Positions 1-8,029 are shown, counted from the first letter of the stretch. The stretch: DNA of 64,000 bases from VFMC01 sp050248155 (GCA_050248155.1 JBFWSW010000003.1:69025-133024), one strand, 5' to 3'. Made by a program: numbers and translations. The notes: a model not told the origin generated them from the letters alone.

Positions 1-713
1 CGGACAGCGGGGTCGGCGTGCGCACCCAGGAGATCGAGATGGAGGCCGATGCCGGTGAGCCCGGTCCGCAACTGATGGGCGACGTCGCCGGTGAAGCTGC
101 GCTCGGAGGTGAGCATCTGGTCGAGGCTGTTCGCGCTGGAGGCGAGTGCTGCCCCGATCCCGTCGATCTCGGGGATGCCCGATGCCGGAGGCACGGCGGT
201 CGAGAAGTCGCCCGCACCCAAGCGATCGGCGGCTGTGGCGAGGTGCTCGAGCGGTCGGGTGAGCCGAGCAGCGATGAGTGCGGCGAGGCCGGCGCCGAAA
301 CCGATCGCGGCGATCGCGAAGCCGCCGAGCAACATCAACGGGGTGCGCACACGTCGCGACAGTGCTTCGTCGCCTGTCGACAACGTGATCGTCGTGCCTG
401 CAGGACCGCTGGCCGAGCCGTGGATCGAGTTGCCGGTCGTGTCACCGAAGCGCAGGCGCACGTTGCCATCGCTGTCGGTGATGACGAGGAGGTCGCCGTC
501 CGGCACGAAGCGCGCCACGTCGGCGACCGTCGGGGTGTCGAACTGGATGAGCTGATCGGCGATCGCCGTGCTGATGCTCGAGGCCTGGCTGCTGAGTCGC
601 ACCTCGAGCTCGCGCTCGGCGGCCCGCCGCACCAGGACCACGACCGGCGGCACCAGTGCCGCCAGCACGGCGACGATCACGAGCACCGTGCTCAGCACCA
701 GCCGGCGACGCAT
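1..713 (-). CDS. Sensor histidine kinase (partial; 3' end outside window)
   Basis: Membrane sensor kinase that would phosphorylate the response regulator encoded just upstream. The reading frame opens with ATG at 713, 4 nt after the regulator's stop codon, and runs off the left edge. Visible order: a basic start (MRRRLVL), a first membrane helix (about residues 5-28), an extracytoplasmic sensor segment of roughly 90 residues, a second helix (LMLLGGFAIAAIGFGAGLAAL), a HAMP linker (ARLTRPLEHL) and the dimerisation/phosphoacceptor helix with H-box GDVAHQLRTGL. The ATPase domain is not in the window. Third gene of an MFS-regulator-kinase operon. The family is certain from the H-box and layout; the signal sensed is unknown. 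Confidence 0.85.
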   Translation of the reverse strand, partial: MRRRLVLSTVLVIVAVLAALVPPVVVLVRRAAERELEVRLSSQASSISTAIADQLIQFDTPTVADVARFVPDGDLLVITDSDGNVRLRFGDTTGNSIHGSASGPAGTTITLSTGDEALSRRVRTPLMLLGGFAIAAIGFGAGLAALIAARLTRPLEHLATAADRLGAGDFSTAVPPASGIPEIDGIGAALASSANSLDQMLTSERSFTGDVAHQLRTGLTGIGLHLDLLGAHADPAV

Positions 714-717
714 GTCG

Positions 718-1398
718 TCAGCTCTCCTCGAGTCGCAGTCCCACGCCGCGCACCGTCGTGATGAGCCGAGGTGGGTCGGTGACGTCGCCGAGCTTGCGGC
801 GGAGCGACGCGACGTGCGTGTCGAGCGTGCGCGTCGAACCCCACCAGTTCTCGTCCCAGACATCGCTCATGATCTGCTCTCGGCGCACGGTCTCGCCACG
901 GTGCTGCCACAGGTACGCGAGCAGGTCGAACTCCTTCGGGCTCATCGAGACCTCGCCGCCGTCGACCCACACCCGACGCGCCGACAGGTCGAGGTGGAGA
1001 CCTGCCTGCGGCACCGGCGCGTCGTGCGCCGCACCGCTCGTGCCGCGCAGCCGCGCGCGGATGCGGGCCACCAGCTCACCCACACGGAACGGCTTGGCGA
1101 TGTAGTCGTCGGCTCCGGCGTCGAGCCCGACGACGATGTCGACCTCCTCGCTCCGGGCGGTGAGCATCACGATCGGCAGCGCCGGGTGCTTCGCGCGCAG
1201 GGCGCGGCACACCTCGAGGCCGTCGACGTCCGGGAGCGAGAGGTCGAGGAGCACCAGATCGGGCGTGCTCTCCCTCGCGGACTCCAACGCCTCGTGACCG
1301 GTCGCCACGTGAGCCACATCGAATCCCTCGTGCTCCAGCAGCCGGACGAGCGGCTGGCTGATGCGATCGTCGTCCTCCACCAACAGCAGGTTGGTCAC
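718..1398 (-). CDS. OmpR/PhoB-family response regulator
   Basis: DNA-binding response regulator of 226 aa. The receiver domain (about 1-115) shows the acidic pocket (LLVEDD), the phosphoacceptor Asp in VLLDLSLPDVDG and the conserved Lys in DYIAKPF. A winged-helix effector domain follows (about 130-225), with SPKEFDLLAYL and RTLDTHVASLRRKL. The GTG start at 1398 is chosen because it overlaps the stop of the upstream MFS gene by 4 nt (GTGA) and places the receiver at the N-terminus. It is followed 4 nt later by its presumed partner kinase. It probably controls this operon, including the exporter, but no operator is recognisable. The specific regulon is unknown. Confidence 0.95.
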   Translation of the reverse strand: MTNLLLVEDDDRISQPLVRLLEHEGFDVAHVATGHEALESARESTPDLVLLDLSLPDVDGLEVCRALRAKHPALPIVMLTARSEEVDIVVGLDAGADDYIAKPFRVGELVARIRARLRGTSGAAHDAPVPQAGLHLDLSARRVWVDGGEVSMSPKEFDLLAYLWQHRGETVRREQIMSDVWDENWWGSTRTLDTHVASLRRKLGDVTDPPRLITTVRGVGLRLEES

Positions 1399-2585
1399 GG
1401 GACGAGCGTACGTGCGCGGGATCGTCCGAGCATCGCGAGCACGGTCCCCGCGGCGAGCACTGCGCTCAGGGCCGCCGGCCCGGCAAGACCGCCGCTCTCG
1501 TACCACCGCGTCGCCGGCACCGATGCGACTGCCCTGCCGAGGGTGCCGGCAGCGATCATCGTGCCCAGCCCGCGCGCCGGTGATCCGGGCACCAGCGCGC
1601 TCGCGAGCGCGAGCGAGCTGACGATCGCGAACTCGAACCCGGCGACGAGCAGCACGAGGAGCACCAGGCCCGCCGAGAGGCTGCCGTGCCACACAGCGAG
1701 TCCGGTGGCGCTCGGTACCATCAGTGCCGCGCCGAACGCGATGCTGCGCTCCTTGCCCCACCGGTCGGTTCGGCGCGCGGATGTGATCGACGAAGTGAGC
1801 TCGCCCAGGCCGAGCGCGAACGTCACGGCGGACAGCGCCGCGGGGGAGAAGTCGAACGAGTCCTCCAGCCATCCGCCGAACGTCACGAAGACGCACTGGC
1901 TCGACGACATGAGGCAGAACGCCCCGGCAACGGCGAGCCATCCGGCCCGGTCGAGACGGCCCGGCGGTGTGGCCGTACCACTCGATCGCGCCGGCACCGC
2001 CGATCGCTCACGCCCGACGCGCGACGCGACGACCACCGCCATGGTCAGCACGCCACCGGCGGCGACGAGGTAGCCCCCTCGCCAGTTGGTGATCGCCGTG
2101 ACGAGTCCCATCAGGCTGACACCGATGAGCAGACCGAAGGCCCACGACGTCTCGGTCATCCCGACGACGACGCCTCGCCGCTCGTACGGCACGTGGGCCG
2201 CGATCCACGAGCCGAGCCCGATGTCGAACACGATCTTCGACTGGCTGAGGATGACGAGAGCGACGGCGAACATCGGCACCCCGACGCTGCACGCGGCCAG
2301 GATCGTGCCGCATGCCATGCCCAACAGCCCGGCGATCATCGCCCACCGGTGCCCGACGCGGTCGACCAGCCGGCCTGTCAACGGGGAGAGCAGACCGCTC
2401 AGCTCGGCGATGGCGAGCGCGACCCCGACGTCCTCGAGCGACACGTCGAGGCCGCGCGCGATCACCGCGAGGAACGGCGCGCTGAAGCGATAGCACGAGT
2501 TGGCGGCGAGGCGCGTCAGCGTGAGCGTGGTGACGTCGGTGCGCACCTCGGGCGCGAACGACTCGTCGAGGAAGCGGCCGAGCAC
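1395..2585 (-). CDS. MFS transporter
   Basis: Major facilitator superfamily permease of 396 aa with about 12 hydrophobic helices. The inter-helix loop GRLVDRVGHRWAM (about residues 60-72) matches the MFS motif A region between helices 2 and 3. The second half begins around residue 210 (WLAVAGAFCLMSSSQCVF). It is the first gene of an operon with a response regulator and a kinase, so it may export the compound that the two-component system senses; that link is inference. The GTG start at 2585 is the first in frame after the divergent lysC region, and a TAGCGT hexamer lies 8 nt upstream, suggesting a leaderless message. Substrate cannot be told from sequence. Confidence 0.85.
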   Translation of the reverse strand: MLGRFLDESFAPEVRTDVTTLTLTRLAANSCYRFSAPFLAVIARGLDVSLEDVGVALAIAELSGLLSPLTGRLVDRVGHRWAMIAGLLGMACGTILAACSVGVPMFAVALVILSQSKIVFDIGLGSWIAAHVPYERRGVVVGMTETSWAFGLLIGVSLMGLVTAITNWRGGYLVAAGGVLTMAVVVASRVGRERSAVPARSSGTATPPGRLDRAGWLAVAGAFCLMSSSQCVFVTFGGWLEDSFDFSPAALSAVTFALGLGELTSSITSARRTDRWGKERSIAFGAALMVPSATGLAVWHGSLSAGLVLLVLLVAGFEFAIVSSLALASALVPGSPARGLGTMIAAGTLGRAVASVPATRWYESGGLAGPAALSAVLAAGTVLAMLGRSRARTLVP

Positions 2586-2593
2586 GGGTCGCG

Positions 2594-2599
2594 ACGCTA
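2594..2599 (-). promoter_or_regulatory. Putative leaderless -10 box for the MFS-two-component operon
   Basis: TAGCGT on the minus strand, 8 nt before the GTG start at 2585. No Shine-Dalgarno sequence is visible between them, so transcription would start at or next to the start codon. Confidence 0.4.
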
Positions 2600-2640
2600 A
2601 CCGTTGGCCATATCGACCCCTTGGCGCAATCTCGGGTCGG

Positions 2641-2646
2641 TAACCT
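2641..2646 (+). promoter_or_regulatory. Putative -10 box for lysC
   Basis: TAACCT lies 9 nt upstream of the GTG start at 2656. No convincing -35 at standard spacing and no Shine-Dalgarno sequence, again consistent with a leaderless transcript. It faces away from the MFS promoter in the same 70-bp divergent region. Confidence 0.35.
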
Positions 2647-2655
2647 GTCGGACCC

Positions 2656-3906
2656 GTGGCACTCATCGTCCAGAAGTACGGCGGCACCTCCGTCGCCGAT
2701 CCCGACCGGATGCGTGCGGTCGCCGAGAACATCGCCTTCACCCGCCGGCGGGGTGATGACGTGGTCGCCGTGGTCAGCGCGATGGGCAAGGCCACCGACA
2801 ACCTGATCACCCTGGCGAACAGCGTCTCGAAGACACAGCCGGGCCGCGAGCTCGACATGTTGCTCACCACCGGCGAGCGCGTCTCGATGGCGCTCGTCAC
2901 GATGGCGCTCGCCGACCTCGGTGTCGAGGCGATGAGCTTCACGGGCAGCCAGGTCGGCATCATCACCGACACCTCCCATGGCAAGGCCAAGATCCTCGAG
3001 GTGAAGGGCGACCGTGTCCGCACGGCGCTCGCCGCCGGCAAGGTGTGCGTCGTCGCCGGGTTCCAAGGTGTCAGCACCGCCAACGAGATCACCACGCTCG
3101 GCCGTGGCGGCAGCGACACGACGGCGGTCGCGCTCGCCGCCGCGCTCGGCGCCGGCAGCTGCGAGATCTACACCGACGTCACGGGCGTCTTCACCGCCGA
3201 TCCGCGCGTGGTTCCCCAGGCGCGCAAGCTCGGCCACGTCAACTTCGACGAGATGCTCGAGATGGCGGGCGCCGGCAGCAAGGTGCTCGCCCTGCGCAGC
3301 GTCGAGTTCGCCCGCAACCACAACGTCCCCCTCCACGTCCGCTCGGCGTTCACCTGGGAAGCTGGCACGTGGATCACCGGTCAGGAGCCCAACATGGAAG
3401 ACCCCATCATCTCCGGTGTCGTCACCGACCTCAGCGAGTCGAAGGTCACCATCGTCGCCGTTCCCGACCGGCCCGGCATCTCTGCGGCGCTCTTCGAGCC
3501 ACTCGCCGAGGCGAACGTCAACGTCGACATGATCGTCCAGAACACCGGCCACGAGGGCACCACCGACATCAGCTTCACGATGCCGAAGGCCGACATGGGC
3601 ACGGCCGAGTCGATCGTCAGCCGGGTCGCCGCCGAGATCGGTGCGTCCGGCGTCCAGCACGACGCCGACATCGCGAAGATCAGCCTCGTCGGCGCGGGCA
3701 TGAAGACGAGCCCCGGCATCGCCGCCAAGATGTTCCGCACGCTCGCCGACGAGGGAGTGAACATCGAGATGATCTCCACATCGACGATCCGCATCAGCGT
3801 CGTCACCGCTGCCGCCGACCTCGAGCGGGCAGCGCGCTCGTTGCACACCGCGTTCGGGCTCGACTCGGGCCAGGCGTACGGAGGGCCGCTTCCGGAACGG
3901 AAGTAG
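2656..3906 (+). CDS. lysC: Aspartate kinase, alpha subunit
   Basis: Phosphorylates aspartate to 4-phospho-aspartate, the first step toward lysine, diaminopimelate, threonine and methionine. It has 416 aa, the normal length for the monofunctional actinobacterial enzyme. The amino-acid kinase domain (about 1-245) carries the signature KYGGTSV at residues 7-13 and the conserved GRGGSDTTAVALA block. Two ACT domains (about 265-340 and 345-405), including VPDRPGISAALFE, form the lysine/threonine feedback sites. GTG at 2656 puts KYGGTS at its usual distance from the N-terminus. asd follows 1.1 kb downstream, separated by a methyltransferase gene and an inverted repeat rather than directly adjacent. 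An internal in-frame start is annotated separately. Confidence 0.97.
   Translation: MALIVQKYGGTSVADPDRMRAVAENIAFTRRRGDDVVAVVSAMGKATDNLITLANSVSKTQPGRELDMLLTTGERVSMALVTMALADLGVEAMSFTGSQVGIITDTSHGKAKILEVKGDRVRTALAAGKVCVVAGFQGVSTANEITTLGRGGSDTTAVALAAALGAGSCEIYTDVTGVFTADPRVVPQARKLGHVNFDEMLEMAGAGSKVLALRSVEFARNHNVPLHVRSAFTWEAGTWITGQEPNMEDPIISGVVTDLSESKVTIVAVPDRPGISAALFEPLAEANVNVDMIVQNTGHEGTTDISFTMPKADMGTAESIVSRVAAEIGASGVQHDADIAKISLVGAGMKTSPGIAAKMFRTLADEGVNIEMISTSTIRISVVTAAADLERAARSLHTAFGLDSGQAYGGPLPERK
3394..3906 (+). CDS. lysC: Aspartate kinase beta subunit (internal in-frame start)
   Basis: Same frame as the alpha subunit, starting at an internal ATG (residue 247 of lysC) that opens MEDPIISGV. 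AGGAG at 3383-3387, with six nt of spacing, precedes it; that is one of the strongest ribosome-binding sites in the window and is otherwise unexplained inside a coding region. The product would be 170 aa and contain only the two ACT domains. In Corynebacterium glutamicum and Bacillus subtilis an overlapping in-frame gene of almost this size produces the beta subunit of an alpha2-beta2 aspartokinase. The equivalence here is inferred from the matching position, length and binding site. Confidence 0.7.
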   Translation: MEDPIISGVVTDLSESKVTIVAVPDRPGISAALFEPLAEANVNVDMIVQNTGHEGTTDISFTMPKADMGTAESIVSRVAAEIGASGVQHDADIAKISLVGAGMKTSPGIAAKMFRTLADEGVNIEMISTSTIRISVVTAAADLERAARSLHTAFGLDSGQAYGGPLPERK

Positions 3907-3942
3907 TGCGTGCCACACTGCTGCGTGGATGAGAGCGCGAGC

Positions 3943-4767
3943 ATGAGCCGACGCAAGCAGCACGTGCCGTGGACCGCTGCCGGAACGGCGTCGGAAGGGC
4001 AGCACTCCGCCGACGACGTCGTCCGCCACACCGGCTGGGTCTTCAACAACCGCACTGGTCGCAAGCTCGACCTCGCCGCGTTCGTCACCACCGGCGACCA
4101 CGAGACGCTCGCCTACCTGCAGGCGTTCGGGCTCGACGACCCCTCGCTCGCGCAACAGACGCTGGTCGAGATCGGTGCGGGCATCGGGCGGATGACGTCG
4201 AGCTTCACCCGACTGTTCGCCCGCGTGATCGCCTGCGATCTCGACGGAGCGTTCCTCGAGCGCTGCCGCGAGACGGTGGCGCAGTTCGGCCGTCCGGAAC
4301 GGTTGCAGACCAGCCACGTGGCCGACGGACGCACCTTGGCCATCGGCGACTCGGTCGCGGATCTGGCGTTCAGCTACATCACGTTGCAGCACTGCCACCG
4401 CGACGACGCGCTGGCCCTCAGCCGCGAGGCCGTGCGGGTCACCCGACCCGGCGGGCGGATCGCGCTGAACTTCCGCACGTGGACGGGCGCCGACCTCGCG
4501 CTGTGGCCGGCCGGCAAGGTGACGCGTGCGCTCTTCCGAGCGCCGGCGCTCGGCAACCGGCTCGCCCGGCATCGCACGACGGCCCGCCTCGGTTGGCAGG
4601 CGAACCGCCTCGCTCCAGCTGAGGTGCTGCAGCACCTCGGCGACACCATCGCGGCACCGACGATCGTCCGGTCGCCCCAACGCTCGAAGTTCGGCGTCGA
4701 CGCCGACGAGACGACCTACGTCGGTGTGCACCGCAGCCACTGGTGGCTCGTCGCCACCGTCACCTGA
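3943..4767 (+). CDS. SAM-dependent class I methyltransferase
   Basis: 274 aa with a Rossmann-type SAM-binding motif VEIGAGIGRM at about residues 75-84, an acidic strand-2 end (VIACDLDGAFLE), a post-II segment (VADLAFSYITLQHC) and VTRPGGRIALNFRTW typical of Methyltransf_11/25 proteins. An ATG at 3943 was chosen; in-frame GTG codons at 3910 and 3925 would add 11 or 6 residues. It starts just downstream of lysC and may be cotranscribed with it. Substrate is not evident; nothing visible ties it to the aspartate pathway. It is followed by a structured 235-bp spacer and asd. Confidence 0.8.
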   Translation: MSRRKQHVPWTAAGTASEGQHSADDVVRHTGWVFNNRTGRKLDLAAFVTTGDHETLAYLQAFGLDDPSLAQQTLVEIGAGIGRMTSSFTRLFARVIACDLDGAFLERCRETVAQFGRPERLQTSHVADGRTLAIGDSVADLAFSYITLQHCHRDDALALSREAVRVTRPGGRIALNFRTWTGADLALWPAGKVTRALFRAPALGNRLARHRTTARLGWQANRLAPAEVLQHLGDTIAAPTIVRSPQRSKFGVDADETTYVGVHRSHWWLVATVT

Positions 4768-4810
4768 CCCAGCACGGCTCCGTTCGACCTTGCCCCTCCT
4801 GGCTCGACGC

Positions 4811-4896
4811 GCACAAACGCTCCGCGTCCGTGAGCGCTCACGTGAGTGCGGTCGGCGAGATTTCCGTAAGCGTTCAGGGTCGCGGAGCGTTTGTGT
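4811..4896. repeat. Nested inverted repeat upstream of asd
   Basis: A 15-bp perfect inverted repeat (CACAAACGCTCCGCG at 4812-4826 and its complement at 4881-4895) encloses a 54-nt interior. The interior contains a separate 14-bp perfect palindrome, CGTGAGCGCTCACG at 4829-4842, and a diverged copy, GTAAGCGTTCAG, at 4866-4877. As RNA this would form a long outer stem with inner hairpins. There is no U-tract, so it is not a standard terminator. It lies in the 235-bp gap between the methyltransferase and asd, about 105 nt before the asd start. It could be a repeat-family element, an attenuator-type leader or a regulator site; the sequence alone does not decide. Confidence 0.8.
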
Positions 4897-4988
4897 GGTC
4901 AAACAAAGTCCGAGGGCAGCCGATCGGAGGGCTCGTGGGGCCGGGCGGTGCGACGGAAAACGGCCGCGAGGCCACACCGGGACCCCGG

Positions 4989-4994
4989 TAGCGT
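4989..4994 (+). promoter_or_regulatory. Putative leaderless -10 box for asd
   Basis: TAGCGT ends 8 nt before the asd ATG at 5003, with no Shine-Dalgarno sequence between. If used, asd has its own promoter downstream of the inverted repeat and is not only read from lysC. Confidence 0.45.
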
Positions 4995-5002
4995 GTTCGG
5001 CC

Positions 5003-6025
5003 ATGAAGATCGGTGTGGTCGGAGCAACAGGGCAGGTCGGCGGCGTCATGCGCCAGATCCTGCAGGAGCGCAACTTCCCCGTCGACGAGATGCGGTTCTT
5101 CGCCTCGTCGCGCTCGGCCGGCACCACCCTGCCGTGGAAGGGCACCGACATCACCGTCGAGGACGCGGCGACAGCAGACCCGACCGGTCTCGACATCGCC
5201 CTCTTCTCGGCCGGCGCCACGTCCTCGCGTGAGCTCGCGCCGCGCTTCGCCGCTGCCGGCGTCACCGTGATCGACAACTCGTCGGCGTGGCGCATGGACC
5301 CCGACGTGCCGCTGATCGTCAGCGAGGTCAACGGCGCCGAGATCGCCAACGCGCGCAAGGGCATCATCGCCAACCCCAACTGCACCACGATGGCCGCGAT
5401 GCCGGTGCTCAAGCCGTTGCACGACGAGGCAAGCCTGGTGCGCCTCATCACCAGCACGTACCAGGCGGTCAGCGGCGGCGGTCTGGCGGGCGTGGACGAG
5501 CTCGACAAGCAGGCCCGCGAAGTCGCCGATCGTGCTCGCGAGCTCACCCACGACGGCGAGTCGGTGGTGTTCCCCGCCCCGTCCAAGTTCCTCAAGCCGA
5601 TCGCGTTCAACGTGCTGCCCTATGCCGGCAAGTACGTCGACGACGGTTCGCTCGAGACCGACGAGGAGCAGAAGCTCCGCAACGAGAGCCGCAAGATCCT
5701 CCGCATCCCCGACCTGCGCGTCAGCGGCACGTGCGTCCGGGTGCCCGTGTACACCGGTCACTCGCTCAGCATCAACGCCGAGTTCGCCCGGCCGATCACG
5801 GTCGAGCGTGCGCTCGAGGTGCTCGCTGCCGCTCCGGGTGTCGTGCTGAGCGACGTCCCGACGCCAATCGAGGCCGCCGGCAAGGATCCCGCCTACGTCG
5901 GGCGCGTCCGCCAGGACACCTCGCTCGACGACGGTCGCGGTCTCGTGCTGTTCCTCAGCAACGACAACCTGCGCAAGGGCGCAGCCCTCAACGCAGTGCA
6001 GATCGCCGAGCTGCTCGTCCCCTGA
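5003..6025 (+). CDS. asd: Aspartate-semialdehyde dehydrogenase
   Basis: Reduces aspartyl phosphate to aspartate semialdehyde with NADPH, the second step of the aspartate pathway after lysC. 340 aa, the usual size. The NADP-binding N-terminus shows GVVGATGQVGG (residues 4-14); the catalytic cysteine sits in NPNCTTM at residue 127; the dimerisation/catalytic domain contains STYQAVSGGG. The ATG at 5003 puts the dinucleotide motif at the very N-terminus and lies 8 nt after a TAGCGT box. Longer in-frame starts upstream would run through the inverted repeat and are rejected. Confidence 0.97.
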   Translation: MKIGVVGATGQVGGVMRQILQERNFPVDEMRFFASSRSAGTTLPWKGTDITVEDAATADPTGLDIALFSAGATSSRELAPRFAAAGVTVIDNSSAWRMDPDVPLIVSEVNGAEIANARKGIIANPNCTTMAAMPVLKPLHDEASLVRLITSTYQAVSGGGLAGVDELDKQAREVADRARELTHDGESVVFPAPSKFLKPIAFNVLPYAGKYVDDGSLETDEEQKLRNESRKILRIPDLRVSGTCVRVPVYTGHSLSINAEFARPITVERALEVLAAAPGVVLSDVPTPIEAAGKDPAYVGRVRQDTSLDDGRGLVLFLSNDNLRKGAALNAVQIAELLVP

Positions 6026-6026
6026 T

Positions 6027-6308
6027 TCAGGGGCACGAGCACGGGATCGAACCGCAACGCGGGCAACCCGCTGCATAGCGATCGACCGCTTCGGCGAGGT
6101 CGAGATCGAGCTGGTTCGCGAGCGACGCCACCCAGGCGAGCACGTCGCCAAGCTCGTGCAGCTGCTGCTCGCGCGAACCCTTGCGCACCGCCTGGGCGAG
6201 CTCGCCGAGCTCCTCGGCCAACCACGCCACCGTGCTCGGCACACCCCGGGCACGGTCTCGCGCACCGAAGGTCCGCTCGATGACGTCCTGGAGGTCGACG
6301 AGGTTCAT
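6027..6308 (-). CDS. MazG-like nucleotide pyrophosphohydrolase with Cys-rich tail
   Basis: Small all-alpha NTP pyrophosphohydrolase of 93 aa, predicted to clear non-canonical or damaged nucleotides. The metal-binding pattern is visible as EELGELAQ followed by HELGDVLAW (EExxE then ExxD). The C-terminus ends in CPRCGSIPCSC, four cysteines that resemble a small metal-binding knuckle appended to the MazG fold. Convergent with asd, with only 1 nt between the two stop codons, so the ends may share termination signals. The precise substrate is not predictable. Confidence 0.8.
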   Translation of the reverse strand: MNLVDLQDVIERTFGARDRARGVPSTVAWLAEELGELAQAVRKGSREQQLHELGDVLAWVASLANQLDLDLAEAVDRYAAGCPRCGSIPCSCP

Positions 6309-6331
6309 CGACGAGGACCGTACCCGACGGG

Positions 6332-6712
6332 TCAGGCCTCGACCCCGAGGTGCCGCTTTGCCGCTGGCGTGCACAGGCAGCGGGCGACGATGACGGAGAG
6401 CGCTGCACCGAGGAACGACAGGCCGCCGGCGAGTGCGCCGACCACCGCACCGATGCCGGCGACGACGAGGGCAGCCCGCCGTACGCCTCGAGCGCCACGC
6501 CGGAGCAGCACGCCGAGCACGACGCGGAGCGCACCCTCGCCGATCGACGCGATGCCGAGCGCTTGCACGCCGGCGTGTTGCGAACGGCAGAGGACGACGC
6601 CGAGGAGGAGGACGAGTGCGCCCTGCCCGACAAGGATCGAGCGAGCGACGTTCACCTCGGTCGGGGTCCCGTCGGCGGTGTGGACTGGCTGGGCGGTGTA
6701 GGTCTGCAACAT
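6332..6712 (-). CDS. Small membrane protein of unknown function
   Basis: 126 aa with at least three hydrophobic stretches (ILVGQGALVLLLGVVLC, a short middle segment around VLGVLLRRG, and VVAGIGAVVGALAGGLSFLGAALSVIVA). The ATG at 6712 has AAGGAG about 8 nt upstream, which decides this start over an in-frame start 17 codons earlier. It lies upstream of the MazG-like gene (23-nt gap) and could be cotranscribed with it. No family recognised; the arrangement suggests an inner-membrane protein with short loops. Confidence 0.65.
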   Translation of the reverse strand: MLQTYTAQPVHTADGTPTEVNVARSILVGQGALVLLLGVVLCRSQHAGVQALGIASIGEGALRVVLGVLLRRGARGVRRAALVVAGIGAVVGALAGGLSFLGAALSVIVARCLCTPAAKRHLGVEA

Positions 6713-6864
6713 GGTGATCAGCTCCTTGGTGAGTGGTTCGTGTGAACGCACGGACCGATGCACGCACGAGAGGCGAAGTTCCCGGCCGACGTTCGAAATG
6801 ACCCTCGCCGTTTGCGATTCTCGATCTCAGGGAACGTCGGGTCAGGCGAACGACGGGAGTGACC

Positions 6865-7665
6865 ATGAAGCGTCTGTGTGGAGTGTTGGCGGTCGGAGTG
6901 CTCGGCCTCGCTGCGTGCGGGGGTGATGACGACGGCGGGGCGGCGACGACCGACGGTGTCGACACCACAGCGGCCGCGTCGGCCACGACGGCGGTCATGC
7001 CGCCAGATTCGAGCAGCGTGGATTCGACCAGCTCCGCGCCGAACACGAGTGGGGCCGCGCCGGAATCGACGACCGCGAACGAAGGCCGTGCCGCGGCCGC
7101 GCTGCTGACGCCGACCGAGCTGACCGGGTGGGCGGCTCAGCCCGAGGACGACGATGATGACGCTGAGCTCGCGTTCGACCCTCCGGAGTGCGCGCAGCTG
7201 CAGGCGGTCGAGGATCTTCCTGGGATGGAGGACGACGCCGAGGTCAAGTTGGTCTCCCCCGACACCGCCACCGAGGTGAACGAACAGGTGACCGTGGGAG
7301 ACCCCGCCTCGGTGCAGACCGCGTTCGACACCTTTGCCGACCCGCAGACGGCGACCTGCCTCACCACGCTGTTCACGACACTGCTCTCACAGCCGGGAGC
7401 GATGCCCGACGGGGTCACGCTGAGCGGCATACAGTTCGCGCAGCAACCGATGACCGGTGGGGATCAGGCGGTGGGCTACGTCGCCACCATCACGGTGACC
7501 GGTGAGCAGACCGGTGTCACGGCCCCGATCGCCATCCGCTTCGACGCAGTGCGTACGGGTGATGCGATCGCATTGCTGATGACGATCACCACGCCAGGCG
7601 GCGCTCCGGTGGATGCGGCGGTGATCGTGGCGGCAGCGGGCGAGAAGATGCGTGCTGCGGCCTGA
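6865..7665 (+). CDS. Secreted lipoprotein, unknown function
   Basis: 266 aa. A lipoprotein signal peptide runs from MKRLCGVLAVG to the lipobox LAAC, followed by GGDDDGG. Next comes a roughly 60-residue low-complexity Ala/Thr/Ser linker, then a globular domain from about residue 75 (LLTPTELTGWAAQPEDDDDD) with a Cys pair (PPECAQL, TATCLTTLF) and a C-terminal beta-rich part. The ATG at 6865 is preferred over the GTG at 6859 because GGGAG lies 6 nt upstream of it. Likely anchored on the outer face of the cytoplasmic membrane. Actinobacteria encode many such proteins; no specific role is recognisable. Confidence 0.8.
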   Translation: MKRLCGVLAVGVLGLAACGGDDDGGAATTDGVDTTAAASATTAVMPPDSSSVDSTSSAPNTSGAAPESTTANEGRAAAALLTPTELTGWAAQPEDDDDDAELAFDPPECAQLQAVEDLPGMEDDAEVKLVSPDTATEVNEQVTVGDPASVQTAFDTFADPQTATCLTTLFTTLLSQPGAMPDGVTLSGIQFAQQPMTGGDQAVGYVATITVTGEQTGVTAPIAIRFDAVRTGDAIALLMTITTPGGAPVDAAVIVAAAGEKMRAAA

Positions 7666-7675
7666 GCTGAGGTCC

Positions 7676-8029
7676 CTACTTGCTTGCGAGTTCGGAGTAG
7701 AACTGAGCGCCCGGGACGGCCGACAACATCTCGGTGTGCTCGGCGGTCGGTTCCCCGAGAACGTAGAACTCGATGGAGCCGATGAGCGCCATGAGGCTCC
7801 CCATCATCTCCTCGTGCCCCTTGGCCCGCATGTGAGCGATGTGCGCAGCCGAGTCGGTGTAGGTCTCGAGGACGATGAGGGTTCCGAACTCGTCCGAGTA
7901 GTGCCAGTCGTATACGAGCGTCCCGGGTTGGTCAGCGACCGCCCGGCAGGCCCGTTGGGCGAGCGCCTCGACCTGGGCGACACTGTCTGGCGCGACGCTC
8001 ATTCGAGCGAAGATCGTGATCTTCTCCAT
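7676..8029 (-). CDS. Antibiotic biosynthesis monooxygenase (ABM) domain protein
   Basis: 117 aa, single ABM-type dimeric alpha-beta barrel. It opens with a typical beta strand (KITIFARMSVAPDSV), has the central FGTLIVLETYTDSAAHIAHM segment and ends with a second beta segment. Such proteins are quinol or tetracenomycin-type monooxygenases, or simple dimeric binding proteins. A weak GGAG abuts the ATG. Downstream of another small protein gene (69-nt gap) and probably in the same transcript. The substrate is unknown. Confidence 0.75.
   Translation of the reverse strand: MEKITIFARMSVAPDSVAQVEALAQRACRAVADQPGTLVYDWHYSDEFGTLIVLETYTDSAAHIAHMRAKGHEEMMGSLMALIGSIEFYVLGEPTAEHTEMLSAVPGAQFYSELASK

Noticed and set aside
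2008..5610. 1200-codon minus-strand frame spanning lysC and asd
   Set aside because: It is antisense to lysC and asd, with repetitive Arg/Asp/Gly composition produced by high-GC codon bias; the sense genes carry family motifs.
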